Source of the DNA: Larkinella punicea
GTDB lineage: Bacteria > Bacteroidota > Bacteroidia > Cytophagales > Spirosomataceae
DNA length: 64,000 nt
Direction: 5' to 3'
Assembly: GCF_003334855.1 (NCBI RefSeq)
Contig: NZ_QOWE01000015.1
Location: forward strand, 151,159-215,158
Positions 1 through 9,767 of the stretch are shown here, piece by piece. Position numbers and translations under genes: made by a program. A model generated the notes under the pieces. It was not told the DNA's origin and did not search any database. It saw only the letters and a list, made by a program, of their open reading frames with translations. How positions within the stretch are numbered: the stretch's first letter is position 1; every line of letters begins with the position of its first letter.

Positions 1-1313
1 CCCATGATAAAGGCGGCAAAAACGCCCGGCGACACCAGCCCCGTCATTTCCTGGATGAACTGAAAACCGCCTTTTTTGTCGATTCCCATAAACGGCGAAA
101 TGAAAATGGCCATCAGCATCGACACCCAGATGGCAATTCGACCCACCCGAACCAGTTTCTTCTCGCTGGCATCCGGTGCAATGTATTTCTTGAAAATGTC
201 AAGCGTGAAAATCGTAGAAATCGAGTTGGCTTTCCCGGCCAGAGACGCCACGACCGCAGCCGTCAGGGCGGCAAATGAAAGTCCTTTCAGACCGGCGGGC
301 AGCAAATTGAGCAAAACCGGATAGGCATGATCTTTATTCACCTCGCCCGTAGCATCCAGCATTTCCTGTTGAAATAAGCCCTGCTGATAGAGCGTGTAGG
401 CAGCAATCCCCGGCAAAACCACGATAATCGGCATCAGGAGTTTCAGGAAAGCCGCAAACAGGATCCCTTCCCGGGCGGTTTTCAAATCGGCACCCAGCGC
501 GCGTTGCGTAATGTACTGGTTACAACCCCAGTAGTTTAGGTTCACAATCCACATCCCGCCGATCAGCACCGTTAGACCGGGCAATGACGCGTAGTGCGGA
601 TGGCCTTTCGGGAAGATCATGTGAAAATGGTCTTCTGATTTCGCCAGCATGTGGTTGAAGCCATTCAGTATGCCGGTGGTACCATTCTCCGAGGAAACCA
701 GATTGACCGCCAGATAGGTGGTGGCCAGCCCGCCCAGAATGAGAAAAAACACCTGAATAACGTCCGTATAGCCAATGACTTTCATCCCGCCCAGGGTGAT
801 GATGACTGCAAAAACGGCCAGCGCGAACATACAGAACGTAAAATTGAGTCCCGAAATGGTGGAAACTGCCAGCGCGCCCAAAAACAGAATCGACGTCAGG
901 TTGACCAGGATATAGAGAAACAGCCAGAAAATGGCCATGATCATGGCAACAGTGTTGTTATACCGTTTGGTCAGGAACTGCGGCATCGTAAAGATCCGGT
1001 TCTTGAGGTAAATCGGCATAAAAAAGACGGCGACCACAATCAGCGTAGCGGCAGCCATCCATTCATAAGTAGCAATGGCCAATCCCATCGCAAAACCGTC
1101 ACCAGAGGCTCCGATGAACTGTTCCGCCGAAATGTTGGAGGCAATCAGCGACGAACCGATGGCCCACCAGGTCAATGACCCTTCGGCCAGAAAAAAATCG
1201 GTAGAGGAGGTTTCTTTGGTCTTTTTTCGTTGGTAAATCCAGTAGCCGTACGACGCTACAATGATGAAATAAATGAAGAAAACAACGTAATCGAGAGTCT
1301 GTAATTTTTGCAT
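1..1313 (-). CDS. Sodium:solute symporter (SSS/SGLT-type), 3' end outside window
   Basis: Integral inner-membrane transporter, by family a Na+-coupled symporter of sugars or related solutes. The frame is open from an ATG at 1313-1311 to the left edge, so about 437 residues are seen and the C-terminus is missing. The N-terminus begins MQKLQTLDYVVFFIYFI, followed by a run of hydrophobic helices. The segment reading FFLAEGSLTWWAIGSSLIASN and, soon after, ISAEQFIGASG is the typical SSS helix-1 region carrying the sodium-site and substrate-site residues; a later NLNYWGCNQYITQRALGA segment is also characteristic of SGLT-like members. It lies 135 bp downstream of the DUF4421-like gene on the same strand, so it may have its own promoter. 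The substrate cannot be read from the sequence; sugar or sialic-acid-type substrates are inference from the subfamily. Confidence 0.87.
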   Translation of the reverse strand, partial: MQKLQTLDYVVFFIYFIIVASYGYWIYQRKKTKETSSTDFFLAEGSLTWWAIGSSLIASNISAEQFIGASGDGFAMGLAIATYEWMAAATLIVVAVFFMPIYLKNRIFTMPQFLTKRYNNTVAMIMAIFWLFLYILVNLTSILFLGALAVSTISGLNFTFCMFALAVFAVIITLGGMKVIGYTDVIQVFFLILGGLATTYLAVNLVSSENGTTGILNGFNHMLAKSEDHFHMIFPKGHPHYASLPGLTVLIGGMWIVNLNYWGCNQYITQRALGADLKTAREGILFAAFLKLLMPIIVVLPGIAAYTLYQQGLFQQEMLDATGEVNKDHAYPVLLNLLPAGLKGLSFAALTAAVVASLAGKANSISTIFTLDIFKKYIAPDASEKKLVRVGRIAIWVSMLMAIFISPFMGIDKKGGFQFIQEMTGLVSPGVFAAFIM

Positions 1314-1448
1314 GACGGCAACTGTAAGCGGGGAAGAAATAAGCTTAGGATTATTACGACTCGAAAGATAATAATTTACAGAACATATTCTTGCCAATCT
1401 TCGTCTCTCGCGTAGATTATTGTTGTAAAGCGATATTCGCCAGAATAA

Positions 1449-2522
1449 TCAGATTTTGATGGTCTCCGGCACGATTTTCCGCAACCGGGGATTGGTTTTG
1501 AAGCGATGGGCCACAGTCAGCCGGTAGTTTCCGGTATGGATGGTGTAATTGTAAATGGGTGTTATGACCGACACCGAGCCATTGACCCAGCCGAGCGTTA
1601 CACACCACAGATTGCTGTTGTAGCCCGCAACGACCCTGAAAAGGAGATCCGGACGCAGTGTGCTGTACGTCAATTTACCGGACTCAAAGGTCTCTTTGCT
1701 GAAGGTGGCATTCAAATTGGTCGTCAGCGAACCCGTGGCAAACCAGTGCTGTCGGTAGACGTACGTGTAGGCATAGCCCGCACCGGGGCCAAATTTCACA
1801 AACCGCATTCGACGCACATCGGCTTCCGGGAAAACCGGCCGCAAAACGGAAGGATACAGCGCACTATCGCCCCGCATCATGCCGTAATACAATTGAAAAC
1901 CCGCCAGAAACGTACCTGCCGATTTTTTCTGCCACTCATTTTGCACCAGAGCCGCCCGAAACGAAAACCGCCGAAAATTAAACACCCGCCGAATCGATGC
2001 GCCCACCAAATAAATACCCAGATCGGGACGCTGATAGTATTGATCGGGGTTGGGCGACGCGTTGCCCCGGGGGGCGAGGTAGTACCCTTCATAAAATTGC
2101 CCAAATCCGTCGACAACCCATTTTCGCATATAAAGGTGCGTTTGGAGGTCAATGTCGCGGGTTTTGCCTTTTCCTTTGTTATTCAGAAACGAAAGGCCAT
2201 ACGCCAGGTTCAGCGTCAGGGCGTTGAAAGTGGCACCAATGCCTAAGTCCAGCGACGAATTGGGCTTGAAACGCAGCGTAGGACTCGGAATAACCGGGGT
2301 TGACAGAACAAACGAGGTGTATTTTTGGGAAAGATACAGCCGGCCGGTCAGTTTCCCAGGGAACGTCTTTACATACGTCGAGTCCAGCCCACGGCCCAGG
2401 AGGTTTTGTGCCAGCCCCGGCAAAACCGTCCCGATTACCAGACAGACAACTGGAAAAACGAAAGGAAACGCCCGGTTCATGGAGCTGACAAACCCACGAT
2501 TACCCTCCAAACGTCGCTTCAT
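1449..2522 (-). CDS. DUF4421-like outer-membrane beta-barrel protein
   Basis: Protein of 357 residues that I match by eye to the Bacteroidota DUF4421 family (short conserved N-terminal segment DSTYVKTFPGKLTGRLYLSQ, then alternating beta strands). An Ala-Gln signal peptidase site follows a hydrophobic stretch that starts at an internal Met (MNRAFPFVF), residue 15. Alternating aromatic and hydrophobic strands fit an outer-membrane barrel. The first ATG overlaps the stop of the upstream AsmA-like gene in an ATGA arrangement at 2519-2522, which favours translational coupling and this start, although the internal Met gives a more standard signal peptide. Function unknown; the coupling to an AsmA-like protein suggests a role in the envelope. 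A PorP/SprF-like protein is an alternative I consider less likely. Confidence 0.72.
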   Translation of the reverse strand: MKRRLEGNRGFVSSMNRAFPFVFPVVCLVIGTVLPGLAQNLLGRGLDSTYVKTFPGKLTGRLYLSQKYTSFVLSTPVIPSPTLRFKPNSSLDLGIGATFNALTLNLAYGLSFLNNKGKGKTRDIDLQTHLYMRKWVVDGFGQFYEGYYLAPRGNASPNPDQYYQRPDLGIYLVGASIRRVFNFRRFSFRAALVQNEWQKKSAGTFLAGFQLYYGMMRGDSALYPSVLRPVFPEADVRRMRFVKFGPGAGYAYTYVYRQHWFATGSLTTNLNATFSKETFESGKLTYSTLRPDLLFRVVAGYNSNLWCVTLGWVNGSVSVITPIYNYTIHTGNYRLTVAHRFKTNPRLRKIVPETIKI

Positions 2523-5353
2523 CGGGAAAAGGTGGTGTCAATTTTGTGGCGGCTCAATTCTTCCTGCCATTCCGAACGGAGGGTTTGCTTCTGGGCTTCA
2601 AAATCTCTGCGGCCAAACATTTTCATCCGGTATTTTCCAAGATCGCGCTGCAATAGCAAGTGGTTTTTCAGGCCGCGGGAAGTTCGGGTCGAGTCCGGTT
2701 CCTGAATCTGCCGAATGCGTCGTTTATTATTGCCAAAGATTAAATCCGTCAGACTGATTTCCACCAGAAAAGCCGCTTTCTTGTTGAGTGTGTAATCGCC
2801 GTTCAGATGCAGATACGACAGGTTGCTGGACAAATTCAGATCCGGCATCAGAATTCGGTTTTCGTGGAGCAAAAACTGGGCTTCCACGTCTTCAAAATAG
2901 ATGTGGCTCGTCTTGGACTTCGGCAAAAACCGCAGGGCTTGCTGAATGGGCTGGACTTCGATGAGTTCCATTTGCCGGATCGAGGCTTTGGTGTACGCCG
3001 TTATCTTCTTGATATCCGGCAAAAAATCGTTGTTCAATTCCGTCCGGAGCGACATGGCACAATCTACATTACCACGGATATTCTCGCTCTTCAGCACATC
3101 GATTCTCATCTCCTCTGCCGCCCGAAAAAGCAGGTGGAGATCCATTTTCTGGAGCGTTACATTGAGCGTTACCGGAAACCCTTCCGGACGCCCCAGTTTC
3201 ATCAAGCCGTGGGAACCCAGCCGCCCGCCAAAAACATTCATCGTGAGCCGTTCCAGTTGCGCGGTTTCGTCTTTGATGACGGTTTTCAGACCAAAGTCGT
3301 CGCCTTTCAGCGTTTGGTAATCCAGCTTGCGGGCTTTCACTTCCACATCGAACTGGTAATCGTTCAACGCGGATTTTTTTTGCTGCGAAACCGGCCTTTT
3401 GTAAGTAGCCTGCATACTGTTCAATCCAGACAATAAACCCACCAGACGTTGCAGATCCAGCCGTTCATACGACAGGCTCAAGGCCGCATAGGGCGCCTGA
3501 ATCCCATCCGGGGTCAATTGAAAGTGACCCAGTCCGGCGATCGATCCGCCCAGGGTGGTGCGGCAACGAAGCTGCGGAACCCGAACCCGTTCTCCTTTTT
3601 TGTGAACCACGAACGACATATCGCTCAAATCTTCCCGAGACGGCAACCGAATGCGATCAATCCGAATGACGGCGGAGTACTCGGTGCCGAACAACAGCCC
3701 GGCCAGCAAACTATCGGTTGAAGTCGGTATTTTGGGAGGACCCGACCGCCGGGCTGACGGGGGGAGCGGTTTTGAGAAATCCAGTTCCTGCCAATGCGCA
3801 GCCAGTTTGGTCCGAACCGGGTACGTAGTCCGATTGCCACCCAGAGCATACCGGAGCAGATTGGTTATTTCACCGTTAATTTTGAAAAACCGGCCATCCA
3901 GTTTCCCCACCACTTCCCGAATCCGAAGCATGTTGTTTTCCGGAATAAAGTGAATATCTGCATTGAGCGCCGTACACCGACCCGACGGTTTTGGAAAATG
4001 AAGGCAACCATCTTTAACGCGAAGCGTCCCTTTCCAGAACGGTTCATTGGGGGCGGGTTTAACCACAGTGGAATACAGCAGCGGACTGCGAACGGCCAGG
4101 TTGATGGCGGCCGTTCCGGAATAAAGCGAGTCGCCGGGCCAGTTCATCAGTTGGGCCAGTTGTTGCAGCGACAATTTCCCCTGAATGGTGGCATCGGCGA
4201 CCGGCGACACCAGATTGGCCAGCGTACCGCGCACCACGAGCGTATCGTCGCCCGATTGAACCCGAAACTGCTGAAGCGTCAGTTTGGTGGTTTCGCGGGC
4301 GTTCCGGGCGCCGTTGTTCCAGTTTCCCCGCACCTGCACGGTTTGAAAAACCACCGGCGTTTTGGGCCAGTGGTAATTTTGAGCCTGGAGTTGAAAGCTG
4401 ATGTCATTGTGGGGCCGCACCGTCGTGCTGCTCTGTCCGCTCATTCGAAACCGGAAAGCGACTTTCCCCTTCATGTCGGCATCACCGGCATACCGTTTGA
4501 GCGAGTCCGGTAATAATGCCGCCAGAAATTCGTGAGCCGGTTGCAGTCCGTTCAAACCGATGTTCAGATCCATGCCCTGGTTTTCGGGGAGTTTCCGGTG
4601 ACTGCCCGTCAGATGAATGGGCGACCCGTTGACCAGAAGCTGGCTTTGGCTGAACGTTCCGGTTTTGGTCGTCGGGTTATATTCATACCGGACATTGGCC
4701 GTGAAAGCCTGCGCCCGAAACAGCATCAGGTTCCGGTTTTTAATAAAGTCGATGGCGCCCTCGACGGTTCCCTGCAATTGCAGCGTCGGGTGGTTAAGGT
4801 GTCCATTTAGATCGGCATTCCGGATGGTCATCGAAAACGCATTCTTTTTGTAGTCATTTTCAACGATCACCGTGGCGTCTTCGATCCGGATTTCGGGAAT
4901 GGCAATCGAATGCGTGTGACTGGTGTCCGACCGGGTTTCGGCTTTCCAGACCAGCCCGGTTTTTTGCCCGGTCGAGTCAACCCGCTGGTGATACCGAACG
5001 CCTTTCAGCAAGATCTTCTTCACCGTCCGGCTTTCCCGGAAAATGTCAGAGAGCCTGATCACCAGATTGGCCTGATCGACGCCCACAATTTCCATTGGTT
5101 GTGGGCCCTGGTTGTCGTGAATCGACACATCGTTGAGTTGGATCGCCAGATTTGGAAAGTGACTGAGCAACGAAAAATTTACGCCAAAATCGGCCAGACG
5201 CTGTTCGGTGTGGCTGGCAAATTCATTGCGAACGGCCAGAATGACTTTTTCTTTGTAGACGGTTGTCAGCAAAAGTGGAATCAGCAAGCCCACCACCAGC
5301 AGAACGCCAGCCAGAGCGGCTCCTATTTTTATCCAGTGAGAAAACCTCGCCAT
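2519..5353 (-). CDS. AsmA-like envelope protein
   Basis: Large protein (944 residues from the ATG at 5353) with one N-terminal membrane anchor (WIKIGAALAGVLLVVGLLIP) and a long periplasmic beta-rich body, the layout of AsmA/TamB-type bridge proteins that are thought to move phospholipids between the membranes. An AsmA N-terminal domain occupies roughly the first 250 residues and an AsmA-like C-terminal region about residues 550-850. An in-frame TTG lies 39 bases upstream, but ATG at 5353 places the anchor at the normal distance from the start, so I chose it. It overlaps the following DUF4421-like gene by four bases, making a two-gene operon. Family assignment is by overall layout and recurring motifs such as LRIREVVGKLDGRFFKINGE; the exact cargo is unknown. 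Confidence 0.8.
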   Translation of the reverse strand: MARFSHWIKIGAALAGVLLVVGLLIPLLLTTVYKEKVILAVRNEFASHTEQRLADFGVNFSLLSHFPNLAIQLNDVSIHDNQGPQPMEIVGVDQANLVIRLSDIFRESRTVKKILLKGVRYHQRVDSTGQKTGLVWKAETRSDTSHTHSIAIPEIRIEDATVIVENDYKKNAFSMTIRNADLNGHLNHPTLQLQGTVEGAIDFIKNRNLMLFRAQAFTANVRYEYNPTTKTGTFSQSQLLVNGSPIHLTGSHRKLPENQGMDLNIGLNGLQPAHEFLAALLPDSLKRYAGDADMKGKVAFRFRMSGQSSTTVRPHNDISFQLQAQNYHWPKTPVVFQTVQVRGNWNNGARNARETTKLTLQQFRVQSGDDTLVVRGTLANLVSPVADATIQGKLSLQQLAQLMNWPGDSLYSGTAAINLAVRSPLLYSTVVKPAPNEPFWKGTLRVKDGCLHFPKPSGRCTALNADIHFIPENNMLRIREVVGKLDGRFFKINGEITNLLRYALGGNRTTYPVRTKLAAHWQELDFSKPLPPSARRSGPPKIPTSTDSLLAGLLFGTEYSAVIRIDRIRLPSREDLSDMSFVVHKKGERVRVPQLRCRTTLGGSIAGLGHFQLTPDGIQAPYAALSLSYERLDLQRLVGLLSGLNSMQATYKRPVSQQKKSALNDYQFDVEVKARKLDYQTLKGDDFGLKTVIKDETAQLERLTMNVFGGRLGSHGLMKLGRPEGFPVTLNVTLQKMDLHLLFRAAEEMRIDVLKSENIRGNVDCAMSLRTELNNDFLPDIKKITAYTKASIRQMELIEVQPIQQALRFLPKSKTSHIYFEDVEAQFLLHENRILMPDLNLSSNLSYLHLNGDYTLNKKAAFLVEISLTDLIFGNNKRRIRQIQEPDSTRTSRGLKNHLLLQRDLGKYRMKMFGRRDFEAQKQTLRSEWQEELSRHKIDTTFSR

Positions 5354-5439
5354 GCTTTTACAGACAGATCGTTGAGCAATCGAATCCGGCAAAATAGCCG
5401 GTTTTAACTAAACACCCATCAACGGCACACTGTTCGACC

Positions 5440-6279
5440 CTACAGAATGATCGTCCGATTCTGGTGAATGAAAACGCGGTCGTTGAAAACCAGTTTCAGC
5501 GCCTGCGACAGCACGATTTTTTCCACGTCTTTTCCTTCCGTAGACATATCGGCCGCCGTGTGCCGGTGGTCGACTTCCTTGATGTTTTGGGCAATAATCG
5601 GGCCTTCATCCAGATCGTTGTTCACGAAGTGAGCGGTGGCTCCGATGATTTTGACGCCCCGTTCATACGCCTGCCGATACGGATTGGCGCCCATGAAGGC
5701 CGGCAAAAACGAGTGGTGAATGTTGACAATCCGGTTCGGAAACTTTTTCACAAACGTCGGCGTCAACACCCGCATGTATTTGGCCAGCACGATGTATTCC
5801 GGTTCATAAATCGACAGGGTCCGGGTGATGGCCTCCTCGTGTTCTTCCCGGGTTTTGTGCTCGTGGGTTACATAGTGAAACGGAATACCGAACTTGCTGA
5901 CCAGCGGCTGGAGTGTGTTGTAGTTGCTGACCACCGCCAGAATATCGGCATCGAGTTCATTAAAAGCATACCGAATCAGCAGTTCGGCCAAACAATGGTG
6001 CTCCTTTGTAACAAAAACAATAATATTTTTCTTTTTTTTGGGATTAATACGGAGATTGATGCCCGGTGGTAAGGTCTGTTGTAAGTTATCAGACAAAACG
6101 GATGAATCATAGTTACCTTCGAACTCGGTACGCATAAAAAACTGCCGGTCGGGGCTTACATATTCGTCGTTTCGGATGATATTCAGATTGTAATGCGCCA
6201 GTACGCCGGTGACGCGGTGAATGAGTCCCGTGCTATCGGGGCCGTCCATTAACAGAATGTGACGTGTTTCGGTTGACAT
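5440..6279 (-). CDS. purU: Formyltetrahydrofolate deformylase
   Basis: Hydrolyses 10-formyl-tetrahydrofolate to formate and tetrahydrofolate, feeding formate to purine synthesis and balancing one-carbon pools. The 279 residues match the family length: an N-terminal ACT domain (about residues 5-85, starting HILLMDGPDSTGLIHRVTG) and a C-terminal formyl-transferase domain (about 90-275). The catalytic signature is clear: Asn-Ile-His-His-Ser-Phe-Leu-Pro and, further on, GATAHFVNNDLDEGPII, which carry the Asn/His/Asp catalytic set. The gene stands alone, 86 bp from the AsmA-like gene and divergent from the glycogen synthase gene. Confidence 0.95.
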   Translation of the reverse strand: MSTETRHILLMDGPDSTGLIHRVTGVLAHYNLNIIRNDEYVSPDRQFFMRTEFEGNYDSSVLSDNLQQTLPPGINLRINPKKKKNIIVFVTKEHHCLAELLIRYAFNELDADILAVVSNYNTLQPLVSKFGIPFHYVTHEHKTREEHEEAITRTLSIYEPEYIVLAKYMRVLTPTFVKKFPNRIVNIHHSFLPAFMGANPYRQAYERGVKIIGATAHFVNNDLDEGPIIAQNIKEVDHRHTAADMSTEGKDVEKIVLSQALKLVFNDRVFIHQNRTIIL

Positions 6280-6381
6280 GAACGAATTGATAATTTGAAA
6301 GTTAGTGTAAAAGTAGTAAAATCACCTCGCGAATCGCCTTTCCCGACTGAATAAGGCAGGCTAGCCACCCTAACAAATTGT

Positions 6382-8202
6382 ATGGCATTGGAATCGATGT
6401 TCTCTGCATCTAAGCGAAAATTACTAATTGAAGTGGCCTGGGAAGTTTGTAACCAGGTCGGCGGTATCTATACCGTAATCCGGTCGAAGGTACCGTCGAT
6501 GGTCGAGAAATGGGATAATGACTACATCCTGCTGGGCCCGTATTTTCCACAACGGGCCGCCGTTGAATTTGAACCGATTACGCACGACGACGGCACCGAA
6601 ATCGGCCGTGTCGTGCTGAACATGCGCTCGCGGGGGCTGGATGTTCAATATGGTCACTGGCTCATCACGGGCAAACCGCGCGTGGTTCTTTTCGGTATTG
6701 CAAGCCTTGGAACGGCCATCGACCAAGTGAAATTCCAGCTTTGGGAACGTCACCAGATTTCGACACTGGGTGTCGAAGACCTGGTCAATCAGGTAGTTGG
6801 CTTCGGTGAACTGGTGCGCATTTTCCTGACCGAACTGGCCGCTGAAAGTGCTAAGCACGTCGATATCGTGGTTCATTTTCACGAGTGGATGGCCAGCAGC
6901 GGTTTGCCAGATTTGCGGAAAGACAATGTGAAGGTCGCAACGGTTTTCACCACCCACGCCACCATGCTCGGTCGCTATCTGGCCCAGAATGAATCCGGTT
7001 TTTACGGAAAACTTCCCTTTTTCGACTGGCAGCGCGAAGCCAAACACTACAACATCGAGGCTCAGGCAACGATTGAGCGGCTTTCAGCCCAGCTTTCCCA
7101 CGTTTTCACAACCGTCAGCGACGTTACGGCCCGCGAGTGTGAAGTGTTTCTAGGCCGCGTTCCCGACCTGATTCTGCCCAACGGTTTGAATATCGTCCGG
7201 TTTACGGCGGTTCACGAATTCCAGAATCTGCACGTCAAGTTCAAGGAGCGGATTCATGAGTTTATCATGGGCCACTTCTTCCAGAGTTATTCATTCGATC
7301 TGGAAAAAACACTGTATTTTTTCACATCAGGCCGGTTTGAGTTCAGCAACAAAGGCTACGACATAACGCTCGAAGCACTCGCCCGGCTGAACTGGAAAAT
7401 GCGGGAAGCCAATATGGATATGACCGTTGTCATGTTCATGATTACCAAGCAACCCTTCAAGTCCATCAATCCCGACGTCTTGCACAGCCGGGCACTGCTG
7501 GACGAGATTCAGGAAACTTGTAAAGCCATTGAAAATCAACTCGGTGATAAGTTATTTTTGAATGCGGCTTCCGGCGAAGACATCAATTTGCCGGACTTGA
7601 ATCAGTTTGTGGATGAATACTGGCGGCTCCGGCTCCGACGAACCATTCAGAGCTTCAAGACCAAGCAACTGCCGCCGTTTTTGACGCACGATCTGGTTGA
7701 AGAAGATGATATGGTGCGGTTTATCCGGCAGGTTCAGTTGGTCAACAATGCCCACGACCGGGTGAAAGTCGTTTACCACCCCGACTTCATTTCCTCCACC
7801 AATCCGCTTTTCGGGCTCGATTACGGCCAGTTTGTGCGGGGGTGTCACCTGGGCGTTTTTCCGAGCTACTACGAACCGTGGGGCTACACGCCCCTGGAAT
7901 GCGTGGTGCGGGGCATTCCGACCGTCACCAGCGACCTGTCCGGTTTTGGTGATTTCATCATGCAGATCATGCGGGATTATGAAAATCGGGGTATTTACGT
8001 CGTGAACCGGAAAACGCAAACCTTCAACGAAGCCGCCGATCAGCTTGCCAACATCATGTTCCGCTTCGTCCGGCTTTCACAACGCGACCGAATTACCCAG
8101 CGGAACCGCGTCGAAAACATTGCCGAAGTCTTCGACTGGACCAACCTCCGTTCGTATTACGACACCGCCCACGATCTGGCTTTAAAGCGTAGAAAACCGT
8201 GA
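6382..8202 (+). CDS. Glycogen synthase, GT3 family
   Basis: Transfers glucose from a nucleotide sugar to the growing alpha-1,4-glucan. At 606 residues it is the GT3 (animal/fungal-like) type rather than the bacterial GT5 GlgA type, a form also common in Bacteroidota. Evidence: the N-terminal VAWEVCNQVGGIYTVIRSK donor-side motif, long matches to GT3 through FTTHATMLGRYLA, and the C-terminal YYEPWGYTPLE, whose two Glu residues separated by seven residues form the E-X7-E retaining-glycosyltransferase motif. No other glycogen gene is adjacent. It converges with the DUF349 gene; a long hairpin at 8251-8303 separates them. The sugar donor (UDP- or ADP-glucose) cannot be told from sequence. Confidence 0.93.
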   Translation: MALESMFSASKRKLLIEVAWEVCNQVGGIYTVIRSKVPSMVEKWDNDYILLGPYFPQRAAVEFEPITHDDGTEIGRVVLNMRSRGLDVQYGHWLITGKPRVVLFGIASLGTAIDQVKFQLWERHQISTLGVEDLVNQVVGFGELVRIFLTELAAESAKHVDIVVHFHEWMASSGLPDLRKDNVKVATVFTTHATMLGRYLAQNESGFYGKLPFFDWQREAKHYNIEAQATIERLSAQLSHVFTTVSDVTARECEVFLGRVPDLILPNGLNIVRFTAVHEFQNLHVKFKERIHEFIMGHFFQSYSFDLEKTLYFFTSGRFEFSNKGYDITLEALARLNWKMREANMDMTVVMFMITKQPFKSINPDVLHSRALLDEIQETCKAIENQLGDKLFLNAASGEDINLPDLNQFVDEYWRLRLRRTIQSFKTKQLPPFLTHDLVEEDDMVRFIRQVQLVNNAHDRVKVVYHPDFISSTNPLFGLDYGQFVRGCHLGVFPSYYEPWGYTPLECVVRGIPTVTSDLSGFGDFIMQIMRDYENRGIYVVNRKTQTFNEAADQLANIMFRFVRLSQRDRITQRNRVENIAEVFDWTNLRSYYDTAHDLALKRRKP

Positions 8203-8250
8203 TAGAGAAGTTAGAGAAAAGACAAGAGAGGAAAGACTGAATTACCACTA

Positions 8251-8303
8251 AAAGACAAAAGACGAAAGAATTCCACAGCGGTTTCCTTTCGTCTCTTGTC
8301 TTT
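8251..8303. repeat. Long hairpin between converging genes
   Basis: Left arm 8251-8268 and right arm 8286-8303 pair over 18 bases with one mismatch around a 17-base loop. The arms are purine/pyrimidine biased (AAAGACAAAAGACGAAAG), and a similar purine block (AAAGACAAGAGAGGAAAGAC) lies just upstream at about 8218-8236, so the region looks like a degenerate repeat unit. It probably acts as a bidirectional terminator for the two converging genes. Confidence 0.7.
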
Positions 8304-8325
8304 ATTCTTTACTCTATCGTCTATC

Positions 8326-9696
8326 TCAATATTGACTCAGTTCTTTATTGAACTCACTCAGTATCTGTTCCTTCATCGCAATTTTCCGTTTTTGCGTGTT
8401 CATTTTGCTCATCATCATTTTGTCCGCATCCTCGTTGCCGGGACGCCCCATGGTATCCATGCTGCTCATCGACATGGCCAGGTCGCTTTTTTCGCGACGA
8501 ACGAGATACTCCAGTTCCCGAACTTTCGTGCGTATCTGCTCGGAGCGGCTTTTCAGTTCGAAGGCCGGGTATTTGCGGCTGATGACGCGTTCGAGATAAT
8601 TTAACTCGAAGATTTTATCGCACGACGACCGGAAACGCTCGGAAACCGCTTTATCGACCAGTTTGAATGGAATCTTGATTTCTTTCCACTGGTTCAACAG
8701 TTCTTTGGCCCGATCGGCAGCGGCCGGAATGTTCGACTGTTTCGCCAGTTTTTCGGCTTCGTCGGCCATTTTCATTTGCTGCTCCACGCGTGGGTCAATC
8801 CGAACTTTCGGCTGAATTCCGCGCGCCAGGTTGTAGCGGTCGAAGATGGTTTTGGTGGCCCGGCGGTATTTTTTGAGGATTTTTCCGGATTTCTTGATCG
8901 GCACTTCGCCCACCTCTTTCCAGTCGTTGTTCAGATTCCGAACGAGGTGATAGGCTTCCGTCAGCACTTTCATGTACCGTTCTTCGGCGACATTAGCCCG
9001 TTCGAGGGCTTCACCTTCCAGACCGTCGCGTTTGAAGGGGCGGCTGCGGTCGGCTTCGTAAATGCTCCGAACGGCCCGTTCGGCCTGCCAGATCAGGTTA
9101 TCATAGCGATCCATGCGCTCCTGAATCACCTTGTTCTGTTCATTGAAGAATTCGCGCCGACGCTGAAAAAAGCCATCGAGGGTATCGCTAAAACGCGTCT
9201 CGATGGTTTCGTCCAGTTCTTTATCGACCGGCCCGGTTTTTATCCACTTTAACTTGATCTCCTGTAATTTCTCCGCCGTTTCGCGCCATTCCGTGCTGTC
9301 GGCGACCTGTTCGGCTTCCGCCAGCAAAGCGTGCTTGATTTCGAGATTTTTAAGTTGGTTCGTCCGAATCAGTTCGACCAGGACTTCTTCCTGTTCATCG
9401 AGCCGGTTCAGCAGCGGAATGAAGTTACCAATCGCGTCGAAACTCAGTAATTTTTTCCGCAGTTGAACGAGTTTAGTCAGGTACGACCCCTTGTTCTGAG
9501 CCTCCTCAACTTCCTGCTCTAACTGGTTTACTTTGTTTTCGGCAATTGTAAACCTATTTTTGAAATAATCGAGCGCTTCCTGTTCTGTGCGTTTCACTTC
9601 ACCGATTTGTCGGTCCGGATAGCTGAGGTAGCTCGATAAGAATACCTTTCCGTCTTTGACGTAACCGTATTCGTCTACCAATTGAGCTTGTTCCAT
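8326..9696 (-). CDS. DUF349 domain protein
   Basis: Cytosolic, highly charged, largely helical protein of 456 residues with several DUF349 repeats (about residues 80-380), recognisable by recurring W-K-x-(I/T)-G/W-K segments such as LKWIKTGPVDKELDETIETRF, NNDWKEVGEVPIKKSGKI and NQWKEIKIPFKLVDKAVSERF, each about 70-75 residues apart. DUF349 proteins are conserved in Bacteroidota; their biochemical role is not established to my knowledge. The C-terminus ends in a short charged tail. It is divergent from ettA, with 71 bp between the start codons. Confidence 0.88.
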   Translation of the reverse strand: MEQAQLVDEYGYVKDGKVFLSSYLSYPDRQIGEVKRTEQEALDYFKNRFTIAENKVNQLEQEVEEAQNKGSYLTKLVQLRKKLLSFDAIGNFIPLLNRLDEQEEVLVELIRTNQLKNLEIKHALLAEAEQVADSTEWRETAEKLQEIKLKWIKTGPVDKELDETIETRFSDTLDGFFQRRREFFNEQNKVIQERMDRYDNLIWQAERAVRSIYEADRSRPFKRDGLEGEALERANVAEERYMKVLTEAYHLVRNLNNDWKEVGEVPIKKSGKILKKYRRATKTIFDRYNLARGIQPKVRIDPRVEQQMKMADEAEKLAKQSNIPAAADRAKELLNQWKEIKIPFKLVDKAVSERFRSSCDKIFELNYLERVISRKYPAFELKSRSEQIRTKVRELEYLVRREKSDLAMSMSSMDTMGRPGNEDADKMMMSKMNTQKRKIAMKEQILSEFNKELSQY

Positions 9697-9767
9697 TATT
9701 TTACTCTTTAAGACTAAGCTATGGGTTTAATTGTTGATATTTGCCACCTAAAAAAGTAATCAAACCA

